A DNA stretch of 64,000 nucleotides, taken from Zygnema cylindricum (lineage: Eukaryota; Streptophyta; Zygnematophyceae; Zygnematales; Zygnemataceae). The stretch covers positions 1-64,000 of the forward strand of contig JBBHKE010000660.1 in NCBI GenBank assembly GCA_037447655.1. Reading direction: 5' to 3'. Positions 49,339 to 62,600 of the stretch are shown here, one piece after another; the stretch's first letter is position 1; every line of letters begins with the position of its first letter. Under the pieces are notes generated by a model that was not told where the DNA came from, made no database searches, and saw only the letters and a list, made by a program, of their open reading frames with translations. A program made the position numbers and the translations under genes.

Positions 49339-49485
49339 GGCGTGAATTTCGCCAGGGTCTGCGTGATTTTCGCCGGCGTTGGCGTGATTTTCGCCGGCGC
49401 TGGCGTGATTTTCGCCGGCGACGGCGTGAATTTCGCCGGCGACGGCGTGAATTTCGCCAATGACGGCGTGAATTTCGCCGGTGAT
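49339..49485. repeat. 21-bp minisatellite, 7 units (copy 2)
   Basis: Seven tandem units of GGCGTGANTTTCGCCGGCGNN type with a 21-bp period, against three at 43521-43583. On the minus strand it is open and reads as repeated AKFTPSP/AKITPAP, an artefact of the period. Confidence 0.95.
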
Positions 49486-50542
49486 ATCGTTATGTGCTGA
49501 AAAAAATTAGCGTAAACGCTAATTTAGTGTGAGCAGCGCTATTTTGTGTATCTATGTCGAAAAAAAAGCATTTACTTTAATTTTGGCAATTAAGTTTGTG
49601 TCGACTTTGTACTTTCTCGCGTCTACATTGGATTGATATCGACACTATTTCAAGTCCAATTTACTACCCTGATAGTATCCGCCGAGAGTCGTACTTTTGG
49701 TGTTTGGAAATCATACGCAACGTGCAAATTAAAAAATTAAAATCGACGATATTTTTGGTACGCTATTTTATGCTTAATATTAATAAATGTTCCCGATAAT
49801 CCGGCGGGTAACATAAATTGAAAGTTTTTTCACATGCGAAACGCACTTAACGTTGTACAAATGAGATGTCACTTGGCGATCTCTACGAAAGCAGCGTTTA
49901 TTTCTACGAACATAATATAAAGTGGTTTAACATTAAACCGCGTGTAGTGATGCGGACGCCACGGCTACCGTACGTGCTGCCGGTGACGTCGTGATCACAG
50001 TAGCCTAGGTGATGCGCTGCTGACGCTGCGACGTGGGGGGACGCCACGCGGCTTGTGCGCCATTTTCCCCCCACCCCGAGTCTCCGTACCGGAATCAACT
50101 ACGGTAGCCGATAAGTTTTCCCAACGGGTGCCCGAATCCGTACCCGGCCGTCACCCGATCGCCCGCATCGGATCCGGAAGGGATTCGGGTGCCAAATTTT
50201 GGGGGCCGGTCGGATTCGGGAGGGGGATTCACAAAAAAAAAAATCGGGTACGGTCGGGTAAGCAAAAAACGAAAAAAAAAAGATTTTGTATTGTCCATAC
50301 TAACCAACATTATTGTACTTTCTACTCTTGGTATCTTGGAAGGTATGAGGGAGATGTACCATTAATTTTGTACATAATCAGGTACCGACGGATATGGGTA
50401 ATCGCGAGAAATCGAGTTTTGGTTAACTTTTAATTTCGTAAACGCGTACCCGGTAACGGTTAACAATTAAGGAGCGTGACATAACCCGATCGGGTATCGA
50501 GTGTTCAGATTTTGAAAAAAAAAATGCCCGTTTTGGTTATCT

Positions 50543-51789
50543 AAAATTTTGACTTTTGCGACCTCTAGTGCACGGTCCCTCCAACCGTAAGCAAACAAAA
50601 ACGCTGCGTAAGCTTATAGTCACCTAAAAATATAAAAAAAGGCTTAAAATCCATGAAAGATCCTTTAAAAAAATAGACAACAAAATTAAGTGCTGAAACT
50701 TTGCTACAAATATGATTGTTTTAGAAGGCTCGTCAACAAAACAAGATTTTTAAATTAAAGGGTAAAATACATCCCGTTTTTAAACTTGTTAACCATAAAA
50801 TACCCGACTCATGAAAAGTATGGAACTTAGTTTTGTACAAGGGGTAAGACAAGTATAGAGTATAAGAATATACAATATAATTTAGGTTATTGTGATTTTT
50901 AAAATGATAAAGACTGGGTTAGTAAACGTGCGAGAGATGACGTGGTAAGATGTATAGAGGACCATGACACTCAATTTGCAAGACTCGTGGGTGATTAAGA
51001 TTACCAAGCCCGTTTGACTGTTGTTTCGCCATCACTTTTAACATCTGTCCAAATTTATGTATGATATGCGATACACACCAATACCATAGGTATCAACACA
51101 ACAAAAGATGGATTGTCGCAAAGTTTGTTGGTCCACACATGGTATTGGTTTTAGTGTTTGCAAAATCTAAAACACGGAATTGCCCATGATGAGGCACAAA
51201 TATAACGCAAGTCAAGTACTTGTAATTTGGTTGAAAATTTCCGAACATTATAATCGAACCTTTGTGGATGTGAGTGCTGCATTAGAAACTAGGTTATGTT
51301 TAAATCATGATTGGGAACTTCATGGCCTCAACTTTTTTTTTGCTTTCAACAAGACATGTGGTTTGTGAGTATTATTTTGCATGTATACGTGAAGGTCTTA
51401 GCACAAGTGAAGTACTGTCCATGATTATCTATAAAAAAACTGACAAAACAAGCCATTCGTGTACTCGAGGCACATATAAGACAAGTTATGTTCCCCATAA
51501 AAATCAATAGGGATGATTATACGATTTGTTGAGTATGATGCCAACAATTCACGTCACAAATCACAAAAAATCACTCTTTGGACTTGATGTTTGCCACAAT
51601 CCACTAGACCCTCTTTGACTATTGTGCAAGGTGGATAGCAATATGGGGCGGTAACTTGTAGAACACCATTTGTCATTAATATGGTGGTGACCATCCATAA
51701 CGCAAAGATTTTTTCACGTGAGGTTCTCGATGAAGAAAAGATATACACTCCAACACAAGTTCATAGAGTTCGAGGGCAATGACACGGTA
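50543..51789. other. Intergenic DNA beyond the duplication
   Basis: AT-rich, no recognised gene. It may include decayed pol DNA of the retroelement whose chromodomain remnant follows, but I could not identify the blocks. Confidence 0.4.
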
Positions 51790-52200
51790 TTGTTGGACAC
51801 GAAACATTTGCTTGTTAAATAATTAGGTACATGGTGTTTCTCCAAGATATGTTGGACCATTCAAAGTAAGAAGTCATGTTAGTAGAGTAGGTTACGAGCT
51901 AGATTTAACGCCCAACTCAAAATGACATCCAATGTTCTATATTACGTCATCGAAGCCGTAAAAGTCGTGTGGAAGGTTGCCACCACCTCATCCGTCTATA
52001 ACAGGGGATGGTGGATACAAATATGAGTAAGTCACATCATTGATTATACACATATCTGAAAAGGTTTGAGGGGCGTCGAGAATGCCTTTGTAATATGGAT
52101 TGCTTATTAGGTTTAACACAACCCATGGAGAATTGAAAATAACTTGAAATGTGATGTGCTCATCAAAGACTGGACATTGGAAGCTGCCTGCTAAAAGAAA
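51790..52200 (+). pseudogene. Decayed Ty3/gypsy (chromovirus-like) integrase tail and chromodomain remnant
   Basis: Frame-broken translation gives SPRYVGPFKV, RVGYELDL and PPPHPSITGDG near 51830-52010, in the order seen at the integrase C-terminus of plant Ty3/gypsy elements. AFVIWIAY then HNPWRIE follows near 52085, resembling the hydrophobic core and Trp-Glu of a chromodomain. Several stops interrupt it, so it is inactive. It may belong to the same element type as the integrase remnant at 36350-37155. Confidence 0.5.
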
Positions 52201-53184
52201 CGTGTCGCCATATGGGGTCGCAAAGAGGGCCATTTATGATTATCCATTACGGGTTAAGATTCGTTCCCTTCTTTAACTCAAGAAAGAGATCCGTAAAGTG
52301 GACGACACTCGAAAAAAACCAATAAATATCTCAACGATTACACAAAAAGGGAAAGTGTGTCTCAAGAATAAGAATTAACATGCATCAACTGTGACTTTAT
52401 GCATTTACCACCCATCACACACATTCAGATAGGGCTACATGTGAATACTAGCGTACGACCTAGCGCAAATGGCATTATGTGTGTTGCGAGGAAGAGGAAG
52501 AAGGGGAGGAGGAGGAGGAGGAGGAGGAGGGAGGAGGAGGAGGAGTGTTAACGTTTTTTCGCCAGTTAAAACATATTTTCTTTGTGCCCACTTGTCAGAT
52601 TGTTAGTTGAATGGTTGTTATTGTTGAAAACCGTTGTTTTATTGATTGTTACGCACAACTTCGTACACATAGCGGTACCCTTTAGGGCAAGCAAAAACAT
52701 CGATTATGTAGAACAACCTCTGTACATCCAGTATGCCTTTATGCCAACTGTCATATCATCTATCATGAGATTGTCGTACTGTTGGCCTAAATGATGTTGG
52801 CCTAAATGATCAACCGCCGAGTTTTGTTTTTTTTTAGTTTTTTCCTATGCTCTTGGTGTGTAACTTGTTGACCTCAAGATCAACCTCTTTGCTTTGGTTT
52901 GCACTTGCTACTCTTTTAGCATGCAACCGCGTTTGACAGAACTAACAACATCATATATTCATACATTTGGGACATAGTCGACAAGTCATAGACCTGTGAT
53001 GCCCATCTGTTAAAATTACATGCTTCTCTCAATCACCGTTATGATTAAACGACAAATACTCGCGACAACATTCAACATTTAATGCCAACAGTGTGTAATG
53101 TCGTGTGCTCGAATGTGCATGTATAACAAATCGCTGGACAAGGTGACTTTTTCCATTAAAGCGTTATCTGTACACTGATAACTA
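52201..53184. other. Intergenic DNA with a truncated MITE and a GGA microsatellite
   Basis: No gene recognised. A (GGA)n tract lies at about 52502-52545. It is followed at 52547-52610 by the left half of a MITE (GTGTTAACG, CAGTTAAAACATATTTTCTT, CACTTGTCAGATTGT) with no matching right half. Confidence 0.55.
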
Positions 53185-53397
53185 CACCGTGAATCGCTAT
53201 TATTGTTATAAAATTTTCGCCACTCAAAACATCATTTTTCTGTACACATTTGTACTATTTTTACTTTGAGGCCACTAGTCGGAAGGTGGGAATCTTGACT
53301 TTCAATCGCAACTGTCAGATCCATAATCTGACAAACTTGTACGGAGAAAAGATGTTTTAATTGGCAAAAGAACATTAACACTAATAGCGATACACGA
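53185..53397. mobile_element. MITE of the CACCGTGAATCG family
   Basis: The left end CACCGTGAATCGCTATTATTG follows TA (53183-53184). The right end AATAGCGATACACGATAG is slightly decayed. Long inverted arms with CACTCAAAACATCATTTTTC and AGATGTTTTAATTGGC are present. Confidence 0.75.
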
Positions 53398-54407
53398 TAG
53401 ACTCCGCGGTAGTCAACAAGTTGTGTACGACTGTTCACATTAACAGGTTGATGAACATGGAATTTCAGTTACCCAAACAGGTCGATGCTCTCTCGGATGT
53501 ACTTAGCAGAGAATAGTGACAGCGAAAGTAGGTAAGGCATATCATTACGCTCGACCAACTGTCGCCAAATGGAAAGAACCTTTTTTTTTCCCTTGGTGGT
53601 AAGACATTTCATCCTGTGTCGAGGATGGTCTCCCATATTAAGCATATTCGTTCCGTAGCGTGATCAGGTGAAGTGGGGGAGTTCGAAAGGGAGATATCCG
53701 CTCCACGATACAATTGTTTTTCAGCAGGCGAGCCAAGAAATCGTCATTGACCAAGAAATCCACACTAATATTGATAAATACAAACTTAACAGAAACTTAA
53801 CCAATAGACGTCACTCCAATGACTCTTTAAACCACCCACCGACCCAAAGTATCATACCATAAGACAATGGGCCACATCTCTTGTTACAACCGTGGTTAAA
53901 ACGTGCGAAAACACTTGGAAATGTTATATATGGTTTTCCCACACTATTCCAGTATTATGTCGAATAATACATGTATAGTTGCCTAACTACATACAGCGTT
54001 TCTTATCTTTTTCGCACATTTGAACGGTGGTTACGTCTATAATTTGATCGCTCTCTCCTTTCAACAAATGTTACTCTCCCAACCTTCAAAAACTTGCATT
54101 TATTTTGACGGGAATATATAATCCAGACTATGTATTCTTCACTCACATTCTCCACCCTTCCTTCAGTAACCAACTTTTAACTCCCTTTACCTCTCTCTCC
54201 CCCTCCAAACTAACTGTGATTCTGTTCATCTTGAGATCCACACTATTTCTTGTGAGAGCTTGAATCCACCCCACAGTGTTTGGAAAAAAGTCCCGACCGC
54301 TGGCGTCGGGGACACAAAAACCCTGTTTAGATCCTCGTTAATGTCATTTAAATCCTCGTTAAATTTAAATTTTAACATCTTTCCGAACCTCAACCAGAGC
54401 CTCAATT
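53398..54407. other. Intergenic DNA and presumed SAS10 3' flank
   Basis: No gene recognised. A palindromic element related to that at 13069-13195 occupies about 53890-54030 (GTGCGAAAACACTTGGAAATG and CGCACATTTGAACGGTGG). The last 150 bp or so before 54408 are likely 3' UTR of the SAS10 gene on the minus strand. Confidence 0.5.
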
Positions 54408-57400
54408 TTAAAGCCTGACACTTCGAGTCAAATTTGCTTTGATTCCTGTTGTTTGACCACCGTATGGTGTCATTTCTCTTTGTACTTGTCTCACTTGTCC
54501 CTTTCTTTGGATAACTGCCTTGGCGTGTTTTACCTGGAAAAAACAAAATCGAGGGTCAGCTCTTTCTTCACAATAAGGCAAAAGAAAAACGGTTACATAA
54601 AGCATAAAAGCGGTTGCAAAAAGCAAAAACAGGGTCGCAAAAGAAGGATCTAAAAGGTGTCAGACCGGGCCGGAAAAGAAGCCTATAAAAAAAGCAGAAT
54701 CGACCTAATTTTAGGTGAATTTTAAATGTCAGATACGGTCTTCTCTATTTCAATGCAAGGGAAAACATAACTTCAACAAACAGTCCAAAACGATATTATC
54801 ATTAATGAAAGAAAATTTTGCTAAATGTGGGGTTAAAATTGTTGTTCAAACTGTTGTTGTTAAATGGAATCCCGACGTGGAAATTCTACGCAAACCGCAT
54901 ACAATTTATGTACTTCTAGCAAAATTTTCATAGGAAGTTCCCATTGATTCACATATCTGATTCACTGACTGAAGTTATTATGAAACTAGTTAATAATCAG
55001 CTCTAAAAGACTGATTAAAAACTAGCCAAGTAAATAATGTAGTCGTTGTCAAATGCAAATTCGGAGACATACCGATACTACATACTTTACCAACGGTCAA
55101 TTTAAAGTCAGCATGAAGTCCCTTGGTTCAAATTTAACACGCTTAATAAAAAAAGCTTCACCATAGGATTTACAAAACACTCACCTTGTACTTCTTCCTT
55201 GGATTCCTCACAAGCTTCTTACGATGAGGAGTGAGACCGCGATTTTTCTCCATCTGCAAATAACACACAAACCCCCGATTTCCAAAAACGCCATTGATAA
55301 TAAATTTCACTTAACGCCTACTTTCAACGATTTGCAGAAAAAAAGTAGAGCAAAAATAGATTCAGAGGGAAAGTTTTGATTCTCAAATAAGGTAGACATC
55401 TTTCATTGTCCTCAGATAGACACATAGTACATCATTTACCACTGAAAAAAAAACACATGCTCTAACTGTTCACCCACACTAATTTTGGACTATGACATAA
55501 ATTTACTTGTTCTATCATCATAGTTTTTGTTTTGGAATTGGAAGACTTTATTGCATAACCCACGATGGTTAAACCCCCTGGGTTAAAAAAAAAAGGCGCA
55601 AGAAAAAGAGAAAAACTTGACCCCTAAAAAGGACTAAGAAAGGAAAAAAATGGTTCCGCAAAAAATAAGCAAGATGGAAGCTAAACACAATAGAAATATG
55701 ACAAGATGTGTAGCTACTTTGATCCCTAAACAAAATCAGGAAAGAAAACAGAAAACCATTTTCTAAACCCAACGTTGAAAGAATTCATCGACTAAAGGCC
55801 TTATTAATGTGGACTGGTAATGGTGAACTGTGAATCTCAAAAAGTTCCACATTTTTCCTTTTTCTTTAATTTTATAACCACCTTTAAAAGAACAGAAAGG
55901 GAGAAATGGAAAAGCAAAGAGTGAAAAGTAAATCTTACATCTCTTGAAATAGATCGTTTACCGTCTATCTCCTCCTCCTCCTCATAAACCACAGGTTCCC
56001 TTGAATACTTCGCAGCCTTTTCCGCCAACTTTGCTGACCTTTTTTCTTTCGCCTCTTTGTAAAACTCGTCTTCTTCTGGTTCGATGTTTCCTACATCCTC
56101 ACCTCCTCTTTCACCGTCTTCCATATCACCATCATCATCAAATTCAACATCATTTCTACCCCTTTTAGATTTCTTATTTATTTCTTTCATTTCAAATGCC
56201 CGTCTTCTATCACCGATATCTTCACGAACAGGCAAATCCGCATCGCCAGTTGGAAGCTGAAAAAACAAACACAAAACATAAGAAAAAAGGACAATTCAGA
56301 ACCGAGAAAGAAAAAAAAAAGGAGGGACTTTGAAAATTTCAGATTTTAGAGCGATTGTGTCTTTACAAAGTGTATTTACAAACTTACGGTCAAACTAAGA
56401 AATAATCGCATATTTTATGGAAATCGAGGAAAACAGTTTCTGGTTCGCTTAACCATTTTTGTTAACAAATCCGTTTCCGTTAAAAATCATAATAGTTTTA
56501 GACTACTCTGATTCCAGTTTTGACGATTCACTAAACCAAAGAAAATTGAAGCAAATGGAAGTAACAGAAGAAAAAATGAACCGAACACGTAATAATTAAT
56601 GCTAAAAGAAGGAGATGCACATAGAATAAAAACAAGACTAATTTAGAGGGCTCTTACTTTGACTTTTTTGGTCGGTCTCCCTGCTTCCGCAATAACCTGC
56701 GATAACTTTCGTCTTTTTAAGAGATCTTCGGGGGGACCTCCATTAGCGATTCCTGAAATATCGCCACCTGGCACGTTTTCAGTTCTCACAATATCTCCCA
56801 CATCATCATCAAAGTCATCAAGTAAACCTGTCAACCTGTGAAACAAGAAATATAAAAAAAAGAAATTAGTAATAAAATAATTACTGCAGCCTAAAAACTC
56901 TTAACAAGGTATTCGCAGGTTTTCTCCCTCTGTGATTCGTTCTAATCGTTGTGAAATAAAGAGCATCGGCCATTGAAAAATATCAGTTGATATGCAAGTT
57001 TCGAAACCAAAAAACAAAAGATAAAGAGAGAGGGGAGATCTAGCATTAAAATCAAAAACTTGCTAACCAATCCACCATAATCAAGATGAGAACTAAAAAA
57101 AATCCACACTAAATAAATCCACACCAAATAAATGCACACATACACTTCTGTTCAACGTCAAATAAAACAAAAAAGCTCCTGTTATAAACCAACAAGAAAA
57201 GATCAAGAGTAAACGATTCTCACGCGTTACGATTCCCCTTTAATGATCGCAACCGAGCCCTCTCTACTTTTGTCAAAGGGACACGAGCGAACAAATTTTC
57301 TTCCTCCATTGCTCGTTTTTGAAGCCTCTCTCTCTCTCGTTGCATATCTCGAGTGTCCTCAACAAATCCCTCTTGTATTTCTTCCGGTCTTCCCTCCATT

Positions 57401-59639
57401 TCTGCCGCGAGTTCTTTCACAAAGGAGCTTCGAATGGCTCGTTTTCGAGCTTCCTTCTCGGCCCGAGCTTTATTTCGAGAATCTCGAGGATTTTTCGTCT
57501 CATCTTCCATAGCCGTGGGAGCAAGTTTAGGAGGACGATATAAACCTCCTCCAGTCTAAATTTTCAAAAAAAGGTTAACCAAAACGATCACGTTAAGCAT
57601 GGGAAAGAGTGTGAGTAGGAGGAGGAAGTAGGGCTAGAGGGAAGGGGAGGGGGAGGGGGAGCGAGAGCGAGAAGAAGAGGGAGAAGGAGAGGGAGAGGAC
57701 GTAAGGATCATCAAAATTAGCTCAATCAAATTATTTTTTCACTACGCCTACTTTATGAGTGTTCAAAAAAATGAAACAATAAATTAACACACATGAAAAC
57801 GAGTGGATTGAACGAAATTATGCAAAAAAAAAAGTTCCCAGCACACTAGCCAAAGAGTGAAATTATAAGGACTCGCATTGACGCCTTCAAAATAAGAATG
57901 ACAACACAATCCTCTCTAATAATGGTGTCGAGTATTTTGAACCGGCTTTGTAATCTTGCCAAAACGTCCACACTAACCCGTCAACGATGACCTCCCTTGC
58001 AAAATTCCCATTTAATTTTGTTTTCCTAAAAAAAAAATGTCTGCAAAAACCGAATCAACAAGGAACATAAAAGACAACTAAACCCACCTCTGTATCTTCG
58101 TCCAGTTTTGAAACGAGGAGATCGGGATTTGGGCGAAACTGAAGAGGGTTCTCCGTTTTGCCACCTGTCGCGTCCCCATTGGCTTCTGCATCTTCTTCTC
58201 CTTCATTGGCCGCCTTCAAAAGTTTGTCGATTTGATATTGCAGTTTCTTGTCAATAGGTCGGATCTAATACAAAGAGAGAAAGAGACAGAAAGAGGAAAA
58301 AAAAGAGGGGAGAGGGAGAGGGAGAGGGAGAGGGAGAGGGAGAGAAATAGAAACACAATTTAATTTCTCAACAAGTCATCCTTCAACAATCCTTCATCAT
58401 CCTTTCAAAAAAAATATCTTTCTCATCAATTACGAAAAAATATCCCTTCCCCACTAGTCTTTGGCTTCCTAAGAAACATAAACACAAAAAACCATTATGC
58501 ATATTCCCGTTATGCATCTTCCTTTTCTCAAAATCAGGAAAACTAATAACAATAAAATAAGAATTTGGCCCAACACCAAACATAAAGATAAAGAAATCTG
58601 TTCGTTGCCTATTTCCCCAAACAAATATCATAATTTTCCCCAAACAAAACATTTTTCACTTTTTGGGTTTTACCTTCTCAAGATACATCCTCATTTCCAC
58701 GAGTCGAGCAATAACCGGATGATCCCTCACACTCTTTCCCTCTGCCCGAAGGAGGAGATAGAAAACTATGGCGGTACAATAGGAGAGAAGGAGTAAATGT
58801 TTTGCTTCAAGATAACTAAGACCCTCGGAAGTCGCATAATTTCCAGCTTTCACCTGAAAAAAGTATATGAAAAAGACTAAAGCTACAATATGTCGGAAAA
58901 AGTATGCAGCGAATGAGAGAGGGAGAGGGAGAGGGGGGGAGGCGAAGGGGGAGGGGAGGGGGAGGGGAGGGGGGAGGGGGAGGGGGGGGGAGGGGGAGGG
59001 GAGGGGGAGGGGAGGGGAGGGGGAGGGGGGGGGGAGGGGGAGGGGAGGAGGCGAAGGGGGGAGGGGAGGGGGAGGGGGGAGAGAGCAAGAGAGAGCGAGA
59101 GGTAGGCAGAGAGAGAAAGAGAGAAAGAACTATCCTTGTGACAACATATTTTCCATCATTCCCAACATGCACAAATAGGAAGTGTAATCACCCACTTCAA
59201 ATGCTTCCCATATTAAATCTCAAAATCAGGGCTTATTCCTAATTGAACAAAAATTACAGCAAATATATAATAACAACAATTCATAACGACAATTCTTTGA
59301 CTCGTTTGACGAGAACACGATATATCACGAAGTAAAATAAAAGTACGTAAAATAATTACTAATGTTGATGAAAATTGAAACAAATGATTCTAACTCAGGT
59401 GTGGTCGACAATCCCTGGGAGTTCGAGTAAGTCATGTTATTAATGTTGTTATACTAAAGAAAAAAAAAGCGGCAACTCAATGACAATTCATGGTATAGTC
59501 TACTTTAAATACCTGTATTAGTAAGGGTTCCATTTTCCCCTTAATTTCATCCAAACTCGTCCGCAAATCTTCTAGAAGACCCACAAGCTCCGGTGCCTCA
59601 CTGTTCAGCCAAAAAATCCACCCTCCCTCTTCATTGTGA

Positions 59640-59671
<32 letters not shown>

Positions 59672-62600
59672 CCTTTCTCTCTCTCCCTCTCTCTCTCTGT
59701 GTATAATCAACCATTTCAAATGTGTCAATCACAATCATTATAAGCCCAACCCAACAACCTTCACTCTTGTTAAATCATAACCAAGTACCGACAGAGAGAG
59801 GAAAAACCTTTTTCAATATCACACAATCACAACAATTATAAAAATCAGCCTTCCAAAAGTAAAAGACTAGACCAGAAATACAAGACTTTCACAATGAGTA
59901 AAACAAGACAATCATGAATTGAATATCCACATACGAGTGTCTTCCCCAAGATTGCAAACAATGGCATAAACTAACCCTCATGTGCCTGCTTAGACAAATA
60001 CAACGTGAATCGCTTATAGTATTATCTATTTTATCTGGCTCCAAACTCACTTTTTTTTTCTCACTTTTCAAGAACGAAAATTTCATGGAATGTCTCCAGT
60101 CAGATTCAAAACCACAATAACTCATTATTTTGCACTTAAACTGATTTTTGGATTCACATAAAACAAACAAAAAACTACCAAAACGAAGATAACGATGCCC
60201 ATACCGAAGCCAAAGCCGGAGCTACGGCGCTACAAAGCTACGGGGCTTATTGACATAGTTTTATAAAATTTGACGTATTGAAGGTGAGTATTTACAAAAT
60301 TTGAAGTATTGAAGGTGCATCAGCCACAATAGGAATCAACATGCCCAAAAACATACTTCCACTCATATAAAAGTAGATTGTCATTTTCATGAACAAAAAA
60401 TCTTTCAAATCGCTTTACTTGTTGACTACACCGTGAATCGTTATTAGCCTTATGTACGCTATACCGGCACCCCAAAATTTTGACATTGATACCTTAAATA
60501 TAATAAACTACACTATTTAAGGACGTGGACCATAATCTGCCACGTCTCCTGGCACTAAATTAGAATGAATGACGCTAATTTTTTCTTTACATAATAATTT
60601 CTATACGCTAATAACGATTCAAGGTGTCTGTATAGAACTTGGAAAAAAAAACAAAAAAGAAAGGTTAAAGGGTTGCGTAAACTCGCTTTTACCCATCACT
60701 GTTATTCGTGGTAAGAAGGGCTAGACAGAATTTCTGTTAATATACCCCGTGGTCAATATTGTTACGGTCCAATTTACCAACTCATGTGAAAAAACGGGTG
60801 TATATAAACGTTATATTTCTACAGATGAAACTTTAATTTTGGAATTTACTGTGTTGTCAATATTGGTACGTAAGTCTCAGAAAACGGGCCATTAAGTAAA
60901 CTGGTCCACGCTAATGACGATGACTGCTTAGATACATACCTCATAATAACTGCCATTTGTTCCTCTTTTGAAAGGGCGCTAACATCCTTCTTTATCTCTT
61001 CTACTGAAATCTCTCCTCCCGTTCCATCTCCATCTCCAATAGTCACTCGTTGATCCTTCTTGCCCTTCTTTGATTTGTCTTCTCCTTTCTTAAATACTTC
61101 CCGGTTCTCCAATTCTTCCTGCATAGAGAAAGTGCCAGATTCAATGTACATGAGGAAAATAACTAAACGTCAAAATGACAAAATCATCAGCGAGATTGAG
61201 GAGAAAGTGAAGTGAGGTTAAATTTAACATTAAGACTGAAAATAAATAAAAAGTCATAACAAAAACCAGCTGAGGGACAGCAACTCAAAGTAAAAAAATT
61301 GAGCATAAAGATAAATAAATCCCAGTGCATTCGGTAGTCTGAAAAACTTTGTTTTTCCTACACAACATATTTTTTGATAACTTACTTCAGGTTTCCACCA
61401 CACCTTATATAAGTTTTGTAAATTTACTTTACAATACCTTCACACATCCTACCATTCATTTCTTACATTGATTTAGCTTGCAATCATATAATTAACACTA
61501 CTAAATAGAGATTAAAAGACAGCAAAAAATTGGAAATGTTTTCGGTTCGAAAGTAATATGGTCGAAAGACTACTTTAGGTGCACAGGTCTTTTATAGAAT
61601 ACGTTGCTATACACTTCTACTTTTGCCAATTGCAGAGAATAAAACGAATTGTCATTGAAGTAAATAATTATATGTCAGAAATTCATATTAGTGTTATTAA
61701 CTCTAATTCAGTAACCGGGAGGGAGGGGAGAGGGGAGAGGGGAGAGGGAGAGGGGAGGGGGGAGGGGGAGGGGGAGGGGGGAGGGGGGAGGGGGGAGAGG
61801 GGAGAGGGGGGGGAGAGGGGGAGAGGGGGAGAGGGGAGGGGGGATAGGGGAGAGGGGAGAGGGGAGAGGGGAGAGGGGGGAGGGGAGAGGGGAGAGGGGG
61901 AGAGGGGGAGAGGGGAGAGGGGAGAGGGGTCAGTAACTGGGGGGGAGGGGAGAAGGGAGAGGGGAGAGGAGAGAGGAGAGGGGAGAGGGGAGAAGAGAGG
62001 AGAGAAGAGGAAAAGAGAAACAAGAAAAAATAAAAGATGCAAAAAACTTTTTTTTCGTGCTAAAAGACTGCTGTGGCCTACTTTGATGGTAACAGGTTAT
62101 ATGCAATTAACTTTTAAAACAAGAACCCACCTCCATAGTTTTCTCCTTCTCATCTTCGTCCTCCTCCTCTGACTCCTCTTCTTCTTCCTGTTCATAATCT
62201 TCCGGTCTTAAAGCAGAAGCCATTTTCTTCTGCAACCGAAGAACTTCTTTTTCCTCCTCTACTGGAGCCTCCTCATCATCTGATTGGAGCTGTACCCCAA
62301 AACAAAATGTATCACAATTCGAACAAACCAGTGTTAACAAAGAACAGAATTTCAAGAAAGAAAAAAAAGTTTTTTTTTTTTTTAATTTTTTTTGAACTTT
62401 TTTTGCCGTTTCAATTTTCCAATATTTCAATATCTCTATTGGTCTTCATAAAATGACAGCCTCAAAAAGGGGTTCTTTATAAGTTTTGCACAAATAAAAG
62501 ATTAAATAGAACTTATGGCTTTCCATGGAGGAAAGGGATTAAAATAACTAAAGAATTGAAAGCTTCTAAACTTTGAGGGCTTCTAAACTTTTGCATCAGC

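Larger units (their letters stand above)
44916..50542. repeat. Tandem segmental duplication, copy 2 (5.6 kb)
   Basis: Direct repeat of 39103-44915 in the same orientation. The junction reads TATCTGTGAATGCAAAA, where the copy 1 end (TATCT) meets the unit start (CTGTGAATGC), so at most a few bases of microhomology are involved. It contains FatA exons 1-6, the promoter region with the G-boxes, and a seven-unit minisatellite. FatA exon 7 is not included. Confidence 0.95.

Noticed and set aside
49236-49460. Minus-strand frame with AKFTPSP repeats
   Set aside because: The 21-bp GC-rich minisatellite read in frame. Copy 1 has a shorter array and no such frame.
58867-59242. Gly/Arg-rich frames of about 100 codons
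   Set aside because: Polypurine tract in a SAS10 intron, antisense to the gene.
61579-62172. Gly/Arg/Glu-rich frame of 197 codons
   Set aside because: Simple-sequence GGGGAGAG tract inside a SAS10 intron, on the antisense strand.
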